Positions 49,472-58,699 are shown, numbered from the stretch's first letter. The stretch: DNA of 64,000 bases from Paenibacillus polymyxa (GCF_001719045.1 NZ_CP015423.1:1753501-1817500); one strand, 5' to 3'. Notes: generated from the sequence alone by a model not told the origin. Translations and numbers: made by a program.

Positions 49472-49959
49472 TATTTACGATCTCCCTTCTCAAATTGCTC
49501 TACTTTTTTGCGTAACTCTGCCAATTCTTTTTTCATTGCCTTTTTTTCGATATCTTCCATCATGGAATCCAGGTCACTGTTCTGACCTGTGTTAAATTTA
49601 GATGAGTTGCGGGCATCTTGACCAAAAAACGGATTCGAATTGCCATATGCACCACCCTGGTTGTAACCAGTTCCCTGCCCATACTGTGATCTTGTATTGT
49701 TACTGCCATAATAGCGTGGATCCTGTTGATTGTAGGGACCGCTGTCAGGGCCAAATCCTCCATCGAAAGGAGATCTCGGCTCCTTGGAGATAACTAGGGC
49801 CGCAATCACATAAATCATAAATGTGGTTCCTGCTGTAATAAAGAAACTGATCACAACCAGAATACGAATCCATGTTGAGTCCATTCCTGTTGCGTCAGAA
49901 AGACCGCCACATACACCTGTTATTACTCTATCCCGGCTTGATCTGTAAATTCGGGTCAT
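49471..49959 (-). CDS. PspC-domain membrane protein
   Basis: 162 aa. PspC domain at 1-60 ([38 protein letters not shown]), then a Gly/Tyr/Asn/Gln-rich linker (about 65-120) and a coiled-coil tail ([20 protein letters not shown]). The tail may bind the PspA partners (inference). ATG at 49959 has AAGGAG about 10 bases upstream. It lies between two pspA genes. Confidence 0.88.
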   Translation of the reverse strand: MTRIYRSSRDRVITGVCGGLSDATGMDSTWIRILVVISFFITAGTTFMIYVIAALVISKEPRSPFDGGFGPDSGPYNQQDPRYYGSNNTRSQYGQGTGYNQGGAYGNSNPFFGQDARNSSKFNTGQNSDLDSMMEDIEKKAMKKELAELRKKVEQFEKGDRK

Positions 49960-49966
49960 TATCAAA

Positions 49967-50638
49967 TTACTCCTTCCCGCTGTTGTTCAGCTTGCTTTTC
50001 AGTCTCGCCCACTCTTGTTCGAGCAGCGATCCACCGCCTTGGGCATCCTGTGCATGGTCGCCCTCACCCCGACGTAAATCACGCAGACTCATCGTTTCTG
50101 CTTCCATATCGGCTACCCGGTCTTCCAAGCGGTTGAACATTCGGGGAACATTCCGTCCACCGTATGTACCAGCCCGTTCGTTCATTTGCTGCTGGAGTCT
50201 CAACGTCTGTACACGTGCCGCATAATACTGACGCTTGCTGTGTACCGTTTGATATTCTGTCTTTAATGTATCTAGCTGTTGTTCTAGCTCACGTAGTGAT
50301 TCACGGCTCTGCTCCCACAGTTCTCTATACTGCTCTTCTTTTTCTGCATATAGCATTTTCTCCTGAAGGGCCAGCTTCGCGATATGTTCTTCATCAGCCT
50401 TCAAAGCCAGTAGCGCCTGTTCCTCCCGTTTGGTCTGCATGGACAATGCATGATCCAACTGCTGCTTCATCTGTCTTGTATGCATCGCATACTGTTGATG
50501 GAGTTTTTCCGCTTCGGCAATTTCCTGGCGGGTATTATACAAGAACTGGTCAATCAGTTGCACTGGGTCTTGACTTTGTTCCAAATGCTCATTAAAGGTC
50601 GCTACCGTGATATCGCGCATTCTTCGAAAAACACTCAT
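49967..50638 (-). CDS. PspA/IM30 family protein, second paralogue
   Basis: 223 aa coiled-coil protein starting MSVFRRMRDITVATFNEHLE, with DPVQLIDQFLYNTRQEIAE. It has the same fold as the 48767 product but is clearly diverged. Two PspA proteins in one lia operon may form mixed rings or respond differently. Confidence 0.9.
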   Translation of the reverse strand: MSVFRRMRDITVATFNEHLEQSQDPVQLIDQFLYNTRQEIAEAEKLHQQYAMHTRQMKQQLDHALSMQTKREEQALLALKADEEHIAKLALQEKMLYAEKEEQYRELWEQSRESLRELEQQLDTLKTEYQTVHSKRQYYAARVQTLRLQQQMNERAGTYGGRNVPRMFNRLEDRVADMEAETMSLRDLRRGEGDHAQDAQGGGSLLEQEWARLKSKLNNSGKE

Positions 50639-50722
50639 TTGCGTCTGCTCCTTTCACAATTCGTATCCCATAATTCAACACTTCGTTACTGCAATCTTTC
50701 TTCATTCGCCAAACTGCTAAAA

Positions 50723-51037
50723 TCAGTAACGTCTTCTGCGGTCACTCAGCAGGGAAACACCAAATATGATTAACCCGATTGCCAGTAGCGGTCCCAGAAG
50801 CCAGGACAGTTTGCCAAGCAAAATCAGTACCCCAAGTACAAGTACGATCCAGCCGAAGAGCGCATTTCCTTTTTTCACACCGTAGTAGCCTAGCATGACC
50901 ATAGCTATCGGAATTAAGTAACCAATCAGATGTCCTAAAAAGTGACCGAAAAACGGAGTAAACTTACCGAGCAGCATAATCGAACCCAACACGATCAGTA
51001 CAATGGCTAACCCATTCCCTTTGTTAACTCTCATCAT
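50723..51037 (-). CDS. LiaI-like small membrane protein
   Basis: 104 aa with four membrane helices (GLAIVLIVLGSIMLLGKF, IGYLIPIAMVMLGYYGV, LFGWIVLVLGVLILLG, LLGPLLAIGLIIFGVSLL) and a basic end (SDRRRRY). The pattern matches the membrane part of LiaF/LiaI-type proteins. First gene of the operon; in Bacillus, LiaI anchors LiaH at the membrane. Confidence 0.82.
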   Translation of the reverse strand: MMRVNKGNGLAIVLIVLGSIMLLGKFTPFFGHFLGHLIGYLIPIAMVMLGYYGVKKGNALFGWIVLVLGVLILLGKLSWLLGPLLAIGLIIFGVSLLSDRRRRY

Positions 51038-51074
51038 CTCTCACCGCCTTTCACTGTGTCTTGCTTATGTCCTT

Positions 51075-51101
51075 ATTGTACGCTGAACAAGCGTTTGACA
51101 A
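51075..51101 (-). promoter_or_regulatory. Candidate promoter of the lia operon
   Basis: Minus strand TTGTCA, only 15 bases, TACAAT. The short spacer would make it weak alone, fitting a promoter that needs LiaR. A repeated GGTCTA lies at about 51125-51160 upstream. Confidence 0.45.
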
Positions 51102-51161
51102 AACGGACCCCAGACGGTTTTTGAACCTAGACCTAAGTCGGGGATGAGTATAGACCTGCGG

Positions 51162-52388
51162 CTATCCTCCTCTATGCTGTTCTGCTGCATGGGTTATCGA
51201 GTGTTGCTCACCCGCTTGCTTGGAACGTAGTGAAAGGACGAGACAAGCCAGTAACGCTATAGCTGCAACCATATAAGGCAGATTAATATGAACATCGAAC
51301 AGCAATCCCGCAACAAGCGGTCCAATCACATTACCCAAGCTGGTATAGGACGAGTTCATGCCTGCCACAAAGCCTTGCTCATCTCCAGCCTGTCGCGATA
51401 GAGAAGTGCTTACTGCCGGACGAAGGATATCCATAGCCAGAAAAATGATGAAGGTGGTCAGCATAATCATCACGTACTGTTCAGCAAATAGGGTTAGAAA
51501 AATGAACAGGCCCCCAATAGCCAAACAGAGGTGAATTATTTTTTTCTCTCCAAAACGATTAATGATCCATCCAAAAATAGTCGCTTGGACAACTGCTCCC
51601 AAAATGGAGCCTGTCGTTATGATGATGGCAATATCCATCGGTGTAAAACCATATTTATGGTCAACAAACAGTCCAAATACTGTTTCAAAGTTCGCTAACC
51701 CAAAAGCAACGACAAATACAATGAGTAAACCCATGAAATATGGAGATTGATATGACTTGGCAAATTGCTGCAAAAGATTTTCTTTTTGACGTGGAAGCTC
51801 TCTATTATATTGTTGCTTTTCCTTGCTTAAAGACTCAGGCAGTACTAACAGAGACAAGATAGCTGCTATTCCCGCAGCTCCTGCTGCCGCAAAAAAGGGA
51901 ATGCGTATTCCATATGTGGCAAGCAATCCGCCAATCCCTGGCCCGATTATGAAGCCTGTGTTGATCGCTGCATTGATCATTCCCATTCCCTTGCCTCTTT
52001 CCTCAAACGAGGTCACGTCAGCAACATAGGCCATAATAGAAGGAGTAAGCAACGCTGCCCCTGCTCCACCCATGATTCGTGCTATGAACAGGGTAGGAAT
52101 GGAATTCGCCAGTCCAAAAACAAGCTCTGATAACATGAAGATGAACATCCCAGAAACAATCAACTTTTTACGTCCATAACGATCAGACAACTTTCCTGAC
52201 AATGGTGATAACAAAAGCTGTGTCAACGCAAAAGCTGCAACCATCAGTCCCATCGAGGAACCATTCATCCCTAGCTCACTTATAAACTTAGGTAACACAG
52301 GGACAACCAATCCAATCCCCATGAATGCCAAAAAAATGTTAAGCATCAATAACAGCATTGCTCCTCGATTTCTTGTGAGTATAGACAT
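51162..52388 (-). CDS. MFS multidrug-type exporter (DHA1 family)
   Basis: 408 aa, twelve membrane segments. Motif A is SPLSGKLSDRYGRKKLIVSG; the proline-rich motif C is NTGFIIGPGIGG. This fits NorA/Bmr/TetA-like proton antiporters that export drugs. The ATG at 52388 follows AAGGGTGG. A TetR-type gene lies directly upstream on the same strand, which probably represses it. Confidence 0.88.
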   Translation of the reverse strand: MSILTRNRGAMLLLMLNIFLAFMGIGLVVPVLPKFISELGMNGSSMGLMVAAFALTQLLLSPLSGKLSDRYGRKKLIVSGMFIFMLSELVFGLANSIPTLFIARIMGGAGAALLTPSIMAYVADVTSFEERGKGMGMINAAINTGFIIGPGIGGLLATYGIRIPFFAAAGAAGIAAILSLLVLPESLSKEKQQYNRELPRQKENLLQQFAKSYQSPYFMGLLIVFVVAFGLANFETVFGLFVDHKYGFTPMDIAIIITTGSILGAVVQATIFGWIINRFGEKKIIHLCLAIGGLFIFLTLFAEQYVMIMLTTFIIFLAMDILRPAVSTSLSRQAGDEQGFVAGMNSSYTSLGNVIGPLVAGLLFDVHINLPYMVAAIALLACLVLSLRSKQAGEQHSITHAAEQHRGG

Positions 52389-52494
52389 ATTTCCACCCTT
52401 CCTTTTCCGTATCTCTTTATTCAACATCAGGTAAACTTCATTATTCTTTTTCAAAAACAATTGAAACTAAAATTGTTTTATTAGTTTTCATATA

Positions 52495-52541
52495 AAAAAT
52501 GGCCTCTTCAACTATGCAGCATATTGTTGAGGCTATTTTTT
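52495..52541 (-). terminator. Terminator of the tetR-type gene
   Basis: GCCTCAAC...GTTGAAGAGGC stem then TTTTTT on the minus strand; T-rich on both sides. Confidence 0.75.
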
Positions 52542-53104
52542 TATTTTTCGACCAATCCAAACAACAAAATATCTACAATAGAATAAGTTGCTTCCTCTAC
52601 CGTCACACTGTTATCCAGAAAGAAACGCTGATCAAGCGTTAAATTTACAGATTCAATAATAAGCTTCATGATCAGAGCCTCATTTTTGTTCACAATAATT
52701 CCTTCTCGGATGCCTTCCTGAATTAATGTTCTAATCGGAGACCAGTCATTTAAATCGGCATGTACCCTTTTCCATTGCTCAGGATAATACTTTTTCATCT
52801 GGTCCAATATTCTTAAATCGTAAAACTTATAATACAGAGGCATGACCCTAATCGACTGCTTAATCTTGTCTAACAAAGATAACTCATTATTTTCGATAAT
52901 CTGCTCAGTTTTTCGAATCATATCATCATTTGTACGCTTAATAAGTGTTTCTAAAATAAGCGTCTTAGACGAAAAATTTTCATACAATGTACGCTTACTA
53001 ATAGCGAGTCTTTTCGCAAGATCATCCATCGTAAATTTCAATCCATTTTCATGAACTTCATCTACAAAAGCCTCCAAAATTCTTTCCTGCATATTCGTCC
53101 TCAT
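52541..53104 (-). CDS. TetR-family transcription regulator
   Basis: 187 aa. N-terminal HTH ILEAFVDEVHENGLKFTMDD, LAKRLAISKRTLYENFSSK, then an all-helical ligand domain. Its own promoter region shows an inverted ACTGAAAA/TTTTCAGT at about 53123-53141, a candidate operator. Located upstream of the MFS exporter gene. Confidence 0.88.
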   Translation of the reverse strand: MRTNMQERILEAFVDEVHENGLKFTMDDLAKRLAISKRTLYENFSSKTLILETLIKRTNDDMIRKTEQIIENNELSLLDKIKQSIRVMPLYYKFYDLRILDQMKKYYPEQWKRVHADLNDWSPIRTLIQEGIREGIIVNKNEALIMKLIIESVNLTLDQRFFLDNSVTVEEATYSIVDILLFGLVEK

Positions 53105-53273
53105 TTCTCTCGTACTTAATAAACTGAAAATGTTTTTTCAGTACCACCATCTTACTATAAGATCAAAGACCGGGTCAAATTTAAATCTATTGAGAAAACC
53201 TAAGCAAAGTTCTTCCCTCAACTAATCTAAATCCAAGTTAGTTTTGTTCCTTAAATCATGAGTATGAATAATA

Positions 53274-53314
53274 AAAAGGATGATAAAATGCTTTTAAGCA
53301 TTTTATCATCCTTT
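53274..53314 (-). terminator. Terminator at the left end of the suf island
   Basis: AAGGATGATAAAATGC with perfect complement, then TTTTTATT on the minus strand, directly beyond the truncated tRNA-Leu copy. It is probably the original terminator of the tRNA operon, now separated from it by the island. Confidence 0.75.
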
Positions 53315-53318
53315 GTGT

Positions 53319-53361
53319 ATACCGGCGAGAGGACTCGAACCTCCATGGTTTCCCACTCGAT
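53319..53361 (-). repeat. Truncated copy of the tRNA-Leu 3' end (attachment-site repeat, left)
   Basis: 43 bases with one mismatch to 59741-59783, covering the anticodon-stem 3' side, variable loop, T arm and acceptor 3' side of tRNA-Leu(CAA). The 5' half of the tRNA is missing, so this is not a working gene but an att duplication left by integration. Confidence 0.9.
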
Positions 53362-53406
53362 ACCGAATACATTCTTGATAATACCTTGTTTGATGAAGTG
53401 AAAATT

Positions 53407-53646
53407 TTAGAATACTTGTACAACTTCTTTAATATCATCAATTTCCTCAAGAATTGCGCGCTCAATAGCAACCTTTAACGTAATCGTAGCACTTGGGCAA
53501 CCATTGCAAGCTCCCAAAAATCTTAATTTTGCTATACCGTTCTCAACCTCGACCAGTTCAGCATCTCCACCGTCACGCAGTAAGAAAGGACGTAGTTTGA
53601 GAAGAACTTCCGATACTTCATCGAATAAAACTCCATTTTCATCCAT
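53407..53646 (-). CDS. Nfu-type Fe-S scaffold/carrier (NifU C-terminal domain)
   Basis: 79 aa with the CNGCPS motif in [20 protein letters not shown] and the preceding [18 protein letters not shown]. NifU-C/Nfu proteins bind a 4Fe-4S cluster between two subunits and pass it to target enzymes. The ATG at 53646 follows GAGGAG. It is the last gene of the island operon. Core Bacillales genomes carry another Nfu (YutM), so this is probably an accessory copy. Confidence 0.85.
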   Translation of the reverse strand: MDENGVLFDEVSEVLLKLRPFLLRDGGDAELVEVENGIAKLRFLGACNGCPSATITLKVAIERAILEEIDDIKEVVQVF

Positions 53647-53695
53647 TATGTCAACTCCTCCCATTGTTTTACCAACCGTCAATTCAGACCTTTTT

Positions 53696-53908
53696 TCACC
53701 CTAGATCGTCTGAGTGATCCTTTGCTTTTTGCCTAAGAGTGGCCTCTTGATCCGAAAGTTCCCTTATAAGCGTATAAATAGAGTCTAAAGGTATCATCAC
53801 ACCACAACTTGCGCTCAATCCTGACAGCATATAGAAGCAGAACTGAAGTTTTCGTATCTCTCGGGTAATTTGAGCTAGTTCTGAATCGTCCGAATTATTT
53901 TTCTTCAT
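53696..53908 (-). CDS. Hypothetical 70-aa protein in the suf island
   Basis: ATG at 53908 with GAGG 8 bases upstream. Helical, with [20 protein letters not shown] then a Cys/Met-containing middle ([20 protein letters not shown]) and a charged tail. Not recognised. It stands between sufB and nfu on the same strand, so a role beside Fe-S assembly is possible; its two cysteines are too far apart for a CxxC site. Confidence 0.65.
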   Translation of the reverse strand: MKKNNSDDSELAQITREIRKLQFCFYMLSGLSASCGVMIPLDSIYTLIRELSDQEATLRQKAKDHSDDLG

Positions 53909-53967
53909 TACTAGCACCTCGCACTTCTTTAAAGAATGATAAAGGTTTGATCTATTAAATTAATGAA

Positions 53968-55365
53968 TCAACCGATGCTTCCTTCCATCTCAAATTGAAT
54001 CAACCGATTCATTTCAACGGCATATTCCATTGGCAATTCTTTGGTAAACGGTTCAATAAAGCCCATTACAATCATTTGTGTAGCATCTTGTTCTGTAAGC
54101 CCGCGGCTCATTAAGTAAAACAATTGTTCCTCGGACACTTTGGATACTGTTGCCTCGTGCTCCAAAGTAATCTGATCGTTTTTAATTTCATTGTACGGAA
54201 TCGTATCTGAGGTTGACATGTTGTCCAATATCAACGTATCGCACTTAATATTGGACTTGGACCCTGCGGAATCGCGGCTGAAGCTGGACAACCCTCGGTA
54301 GTTTACTTTTCCGCCCTGCTTGCTGATGGATTTGGATATAATCGTAGATGTTGTCTCGGGAGCAAGGTGAATTACCTTCGCGCCAGCATCTTGATGCTGA
54401 TCTTTACCGGCTACGGCAATAGACAGGATGGACCCCTTGGCTCCCCGTCCTTTCAATAATACTGCCGGATACTTCATTGTTACCTTGGAGCCGATGTTGC
54501 CGTCCACCCATTCCATTGTGGCATTTTCTTCTGCCACAGCCCTTTGGGTTACCAAGTTGTAGATATTAGGAGCCCAATTCTGAATGGTCGTGTAACGGAC
54601 ACGGGAATCTTTCCGGCAAATAATTTCAATAACTCCACTATGCAGAGAACTGGTACTATAAATAGGTGCTGTACATCCTTCAACATAATGGACAAAGCTG
54701 CCCTCTTCGGCAATAATTAATGTCCGCTCGAATTGACCCATATTTTCAGAATTAATACGGAAATAACCTTGTATAGGAACCTCGCACTGAACACCCTTCG
54801 GAATGTATACAAAGCTACCGCCTGACCAAACCGCACTATTAAGCGCCGCAAATTTATTGTCGGCGGGAGGGATGATCGTCCCAAAATGTTGCTTAAACAC
54901 TTCGGGGTATTGCTTTAATGCACTATCCGTATCAAGAAAAATAACGCCCTGATCCTCCAGTTCTTTCCGCATGCTGTGATAAACTACTTCCGACTCATAT
55001 TGAGCGGATACGCCCGCCAGGAACTTTTGCTCCGCTTCAGGGATTCCCAGCTTGTCAAAGGTTGCTTTGATCTCGGAAGGAACCTCCTCCCAGGTCTTTC
55101 CCTGTTTTTCAGAAGGGCGAACGTAATACTGGATGTCATCAAGATTTAGCCCGGTCAAATCCGCTCCCCATTCAGGCATCGGCATTTTGTAGAATTGATT
55201 CAAAGCTTTCAACCGAAAATTGAGCATCCACTCCGGCTCTTCCTTGATCCGGGAAATTTCCCGGACAATCTCTTCCGTCAGACCTTTTCCAGATTGAAAA
55301 ATAGACTGGTGCTTGTCGCGAAACCCATATTTATATTCGCCCATATCTGGTGCTTTTTTAGCCAT
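53968..55365 (-). CDS. sufB: Fe-S cluster assembly scaffold SufB
   Basis: 465 aa, normal length. Contains SVFSGGS-like [40 protein letters not shown] and, at the end, [20 protein letters not shown] and [19 protein letters not shown]. SufB, with SufC and SufD, builds Fe-S clusters. The ATG at 55365 follows AAAGGAG. Cys in CRKDSRV and [10 protein letters not shown], expected ligand or sulfur-acceptor positions, are kept. It lies after sufD in the same operon. Confidence 0.95.
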   Translation of the reverse strand: MAKKAPDMGEYKYGFRDKHQSIFQSGKGLTEEIVREISRIKEEPEWMLNFRLKALNQFYKMPMPEWGADLTGLNLDDIQYYVRPSEKQGKTWEEVPSEIKATFDKLGIPEAEQKFLAGVSAQYESEVVYHSMRKELEDQGVIFLDTDSALKQYPEVFKQHFGTIIPPADNKFAALNSAVWSGGSFVYIPKGVQCEVPIQGYFRINSENMGQFERTLIIAEEGSFVHYVEGCTAPIYSTSSLHSGVIEIICRKDSRVRYTTIQNWAPNIYNLVTQRAVAEENATMEWVDGNIGSKVTMKYPAVLLKGRGAKGSILSIAVAGKDQHQDAGAKVIHLAPETTSTIISKSISKQGGKVNYRGLSSFSRDSAGSKSNIKCDTLILDNMSTSDTIPYNEIKNDQITLEHEATVSKVSEEQLFYLMSRGLTEQDATQMIVMGFIEPFTKELPMEYAVEMNRLIQFEMEGSIG

Positions 55366-55408
55366 TAGTATCACTCCTTTTTAACCTTTCAAGATTCATT
55401 TTGATTTG

Positions 55409-56716
55409 CTATGATCTGCCGAGCTTGCTTTCCACTAAATCTTTTAGGCGACTGCGAACACCTTCCAGCGGGATCTCCGAAATGACAGGAGCGAGAAATC
55501 CGAAAATAACAAGATGTTCGGCTTCACTCCGTGATATCCCGCGCGACATCAGATAATAGATTTGCTCTGCATTTACTTGCCCCACGGATGCAGCATGACC
55601 CGCGGTTACATCATCCTCATCTATCAGCAGGATCGGATTGGCATCGCCGCGAGCTTTAGGACTTAGCATAAGCACGCGTTCTGTTTGCTGACCATCACAA
55701 TGGGTTGCACCTTTTTCAATCTTTGTAAGGCCGTTGATAATGGCCGTAGCTTCTTCAAGCATGACTGCACGCGTAATCATCTGGCTTACCGAGCTTCTGC
55801 CAAAATGCTGAGCTTGAGTTGTATAGCTCGATTTTTGATTGCCCGTGCCAATAGCAATCACCTTATTGTCGGAGACCGCCCCGTTGCCTTGTAGCAAAGT
55901 CTTGGTATCGCTGGCGGTATAACCATTGTTCATCTCACCGATAATCCATTCCACACCCCCATCAGCAAGAACGACCGCCCGTCGCTGGGTGAAATCTGTT
56001 GTAGTTGCAGCAAGCTGATGAACCGAAGCTACTTGCACCTTTGAGCCCGCCCCCGCGAAAACCTCCGTCACACCGTTATGCAATACCTTGACATCATCAC
56101 CACTCGATACACAATTATCCACATAAGTGATCTTGCTGTTGCTCCCTGCCACAATTAAGACGTGAGGAGCAAAACACACACCGCTTGTATCGTTAAGAAA
56201 GATCGCTTGAATAGGTGCTTCAACCTCTACACCGTCTGGGACATATAGAAAAACGCCACCACTCCATAAGGCACTGTGTGCAGCAGATAAACGATGTTCT
56301 TCTGGCTTTACTGCCTGAAAGAGATAACGTTGAACCAGCTCCTCATGCTCTTTTGCCGCAGTATGCAGATCCGTTAAAATGACTCCCTGGGCGGCTAAGC
56401 TCTCGGACAATTTCGTATACACTACATCCGAGTTGAACTGAACGATTAGTCCGCCTTTCACCGGAGAAGTAACCAAACCTCGAACAACCTCCGGCGCTTC
56501 CTCCAAACTAGACCACGCATTCTCAGCTTTGTAATCTCCACTTTCGTAGATATCCCATTTTTCGAGATTGATTTTCTCCACTTTAGGCAACTCCAGCGTC
56601 CCTGCCAGTTCGAGTGCGTGAACGCGGCGTTCAATCAGCCAACGAGGTTCATCCTTAGCGCTTGACCATGCGCGTAAATCGTCCACATTCATTGAAACTC
56701 TAGCTTGTATATCCAC
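55409..56716 (-). CDS. sufD: Fe-S cluster assembly protein SufD
   Basis: 435 aa from a GTG at 56716 with AGGAGG 8 bases upstream. Shares the SufB/D beta-helix core: ALWSGGVFLYVPDGVEVEAP, ATHCDGQQTERVLMLSPKA, and the end IYYLMSRGISRSEAEHLVIF. SufD pairs with SufB in the SufBC2D complex. The gene lies between sufC and sufB with gaps of 23 and 43 bases. Confidence 0.94.
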   Translation of the reverse strand: MDIQARVSMNVDDLRAWSSAKDEPRWLIERRVHALELAGTLELPKVEKINLEKWDIYESGDYKAENAWSSLEEAPEVVRGLVTSPVKGGLIVQFNSDVVYTKLSESLAAQGVILTDLHTAAKEHEELVQRYLFQAVKPEEHRLSAAHSALWSGGVFLYVPDGVEVEAPIQAIFLNDTSGVCFAPHVLIVAGSNSKITYVDNCVSSGDDVKVLHNGVTEVFAGAGSKVQVASVHQLAATTTDFTQRRAVVLADGGVEWIIGEMNNGYTASDTKTLLQGNGAVSDNKVIAIGTGNQKSSYTTQAQHFGRSSVSQMITRAVMLEEATAIINGLTKIEKGATHCDGQQTERVLMLSPKARGDANPILLIDEDDVTAGHAASVGQVNAEQIYYLMSRGISRSEAEHLVIFGFLAPVISEIPLEGVRSRLKDLVESKLGRS

Positions 56717-56739
56717 GTGCTGTTCCTCCTCTCCGGCTT

Positions 56740-57516
56740 TTAAGCTTCCCTTACCGTCTCATCCGTAATCCCAAGTTCCTCCTTCACCCAATCGTACCCT
56801 TCAGCCTCCAAACGGTGGGCAAGCTCCGGACCGCCAGATTTAACTATCCGGCCTTGCATCATGACATGCACAAAATCCGGGGTAATATAATTCAACAGTC
56901 GTTGATAATGGGTGATGATTAAAAAGCCTCTATCCGGGCTGCGCATCTCATTTACGCCATTGGCCACAATACGCAGTGCATCAATATCAAGCCCTGAGTC
57001 CACTTCATCCAGGATCACAAACTTGGGTTCAAGTAGCATCATTTGCAAAATCTCATTCCGCTTTTTTTCACCGCCAGAGAATCCCTCATTCAAATAACGA
57101 TGCACAAATTCCGGGTTCATCTCCAGCCCCTTCATTTTGCTCTCCATTTCACGGATAAAACGGATTAAGGATATCTCATCGCCTTCTTCACGCCGTGCAT
57201 TGATGGCACTTCTGAGAAAGTCCGAGTTGGTCACGCCAGCAATTTCACTTGGGTATTGCATAGCGAGGAACAAGCCTGCCTGGGCACGCTCATCCACCTC
57301 CATCTCCAGAAGGTCTTCATTGTCCAATGTCACCTTACCGCCAGTAACCTCATATTTGGGATGGCCCATTAATGCTGAAGCCAATGTACTTTTTCCCGTC
57401 CCATTAGGCCCCATAATCGCATGAATCTCTCCGCCATGAATCTCCAGTGTGAGCCCTTTTAAAATTTCTTTCCCTTCAATCTTGGATCTTAATTCCTCAA
57501 TCTTTAATGTCGTCAT
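56740..57516 (-). CDS. sufC: Fe-S assembly ATPase SufC
   Basis: 258 aa ABC-type ATPase: Walker A GPNGTGKST, signature EGFSGGEKKRNEILQ, Walker B KFVILDEVDSGLD. It drives SufBD conformational change with ATP. Its ATG overlaps the end of the marR-type gene by 20 bases, so translation is coupled and SufC level follows the regulator. Same order as core suf operons for C-D, but sufS and sufU are missing between sufD and sufB. Confidence 0.95.
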   Translation of the reverse strand: MTTLKIEELRSKIEGKEILKGLTLEIHGGEIHAIMGPNGTGKSTLASALMGHPKYEVTGGKVTLDNEDLLEMEVDERAQAGLFLAMQYPSEIAGVTNSDFLRSAINARREEGDEISLIRFIREMESKMKGLEMNPEFVHRYLNEGFSGGEKKRNEILQMMLLEPKFVILDEVDSGLDIDALRIVANGVNEMRSPDRGFLIITHYQRLLNYITPDFVHVMMQGRIVKSGGPELAHRLEAEGYDWVKEELGITDETVREA

Positions 57517-58018
57517 TTATCGTAAACTTCCCTTCGGAGTATTCTTCGGCACGCGCCACCAAATCACTCATAAATTTTCCAATAGTCTGCAGCTCAACCT
57601 CTGAATAGGATTCAATGAATTGGTAAAACCTTTCTTCTTTTTCTTTGTGCAGTTCTTTATGCAAATGATAAACGTGTCTTCCCTTATCCGTTAAACTAAA
57701 GTAAATCTCCTTACGATTGCTGTTCAGTTGACTTCTCATAATGAAGCCCATTTCCAGCAGCTTTGCACTAATTTTAGTAATGCTAGCTTTGGACAACCCC
57801 ATCTTCTCCACAATCCCGGTATGATTTATCGGTTCATAATCACCAATGCAATCAATAACGTGTACACTAGTAATATTGTTAGAGAGCATGTCAATCTGGT
57901 ACTTTCTGGCCTGTTGCCGAAACGAGTTAAATTCTTGTTCAGTATACAGCTCATTCAGATGTAGCATTTTAATATATTGCTCGTAAAGATGACCTTTAAA
58001 ATGATTTTGAAACTCCAA
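57497..58018 (-). CDS. MarR-family regulator heading the suf operon
   Basis: 173 aa from a TTG at 58018 with GAGGGGAG about 9 bases upstream; a longer reading to 58072 would add 18 residues before it. The winged helix is at about 65-130 (INHTGIVEKMGLSKASITKI, LLEMGFIMRSQLNSNRKEIY, FSLTDKGRHVY), with long helices on both sides. It overlaps sufC. A 22-base MarR-type palindrome lies just upstream of its start region, so it probably represses its own operon. The ligand is unknown; no Cys pair typical for OhrR-type sensing stands out. Confidence 0.85.
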   Translation of the reverse strand: MEFQNHFKGHLYEQYIKMLHLNELYTEQEFNSFRQQARKYQIDMLSNNITSVHVIDCIGDYEPINHTGIVEKMGLSKASITKISAKLLEMGFIMRSQLNSNRKEIYFSLTDKGRHVYHLHKELHKEKEERFYQFIESYSEVELQTIGKFMSDLVARAEEYSEGKFTINDDIKD

Positions 58019-58081
58019 TTTCCCAATCTCCCCTCTCTTGTAGTAGTTGCAGACCAAGATCAGTGTCACCATTAGATTATT

Positions 58082-58103
58082 TTTTGTTCACTAGTAAACA
58101 AAA
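58082..58103. promoter_or_regulatory. MarR-type palindromic operator
   Basis: TTTTGTT-C-ACTAGT-A-AACAAAA, palindromic except for one base pair. It starts 3 bases after the -10 box of the suf operon and should cover the transcription start. Confidence 0.75.
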
Positions 58104-58105
58104 TC

Positions 58106-58134
58106 ATATTAACACAATTGATATTGATAATCAA
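58106..58134 (-). promoter_or_regulatory. Promoter of the marR-sufCDB operon
   Basis: Minus strand TTGATT (58129-58134), 17-base spacer, TAATAT (58106-58111). The -35 and spacer lie within the 41-bp palindrome. Confidence 0.65.
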
Positions 58135-58149
58135 TATCAATTGTGTTAA
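58109..58149. promoter_or_regulatory. 41-bp perfect palindrome with Fur box
   Basis: Two 20-base arms around one central A. The inner 19 bases (58120-58138, GATATTGATAATCAATATC) differ from the classical Fur box at two positions, and 58125-58139 matches the 7-1-7 form TGATAAT-N-ATTATCA with one mismatch. Binding of Fur here would block the suf promoter when iron is plentiful. Confidence 0.8.
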
Positions 58150-58354
58150 ATGTGACGCAATTTTGGAGGCGCTTTTCATGGGTTTGTTGTCATTGTCATC
58201 GGCCTCATGCTGTGTTTTGACTAGGGCACGTCCCGGAAATGGTTTTGCCTACCTCTGATCAATCCTGCTTTGCGGGGGGTTGAACAATGGAACCAATTGG
58301 TTGAGTACGCTATCGTGAGCATATATGGCAGTGAATAATCCGTTAGTTACCTGT
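58150..58354. other. Short stretch with a divergent broken ORF start
   Basis: GGAGG and an ATG at 58180 point away from the suf operon but reach a stop after 26 codons; nothing recognisable. It may be what is left of a second, divergent gene under the same palindrome. Confidence 0.35.
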
Positions 58355-58690
58355 GTCTGGATATGTTATGGGGCCAAAGAAGTATACCAAAAACTGTGGT
58401 TTTTGCTGGTGAATCCGAACAGGCGATGCTCCATTCTAGCCAGCACCGATCTGACACTGGAGGCGACCTAGATCATCGAACTTTATACCGCCCGGTTCAA
58501 AATCAAATGCACCTTCTGGGCGCTAAAGCAATCCATCGGCGGATTCAGCTACCACTTTTGTAGCAAATCCATTCGGAATCCCAACCGGTATTTGAAAAAG
58601 GATCGGGTTCACCCTCTGGAGTTGTTGGAAGAGGAGAAAGCGCAACGGGACATCCGCCTAACTGTAAAGATGAGAATGGTAAACGATAAC
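58355..58690 (+). pseudogene. Transposase C-terminal remnant
   Basis: A frame from about 58373 reads AKEVYQKLWFLLVNPNRRCS, ASTDLTLEAT, stop, then IIELYTARFKIKCTFWALKQ and NRYLKKDRVHPLELLEEEKA. This is the end of a DDE-type transposase; the usual ARFKIE catalytic Glu reads Lys and one TAG interrupts it. The beginning is missing. Confidence 0.65.
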
Positions 58691-58699
58691 CAAAATGGA

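Noticed and set aside
53319..53361. A second tRNA-Leu gene
   Set aside because: Only the 3' half is present; the acceptor 5' strand, D arm and anticodon are missing. It is an att repeat.
58109..58149. Palindrome as a terminator
   Set aside because: It lies upstream of the suf promoter start, has no T-run on either side, and contains a Fur box.
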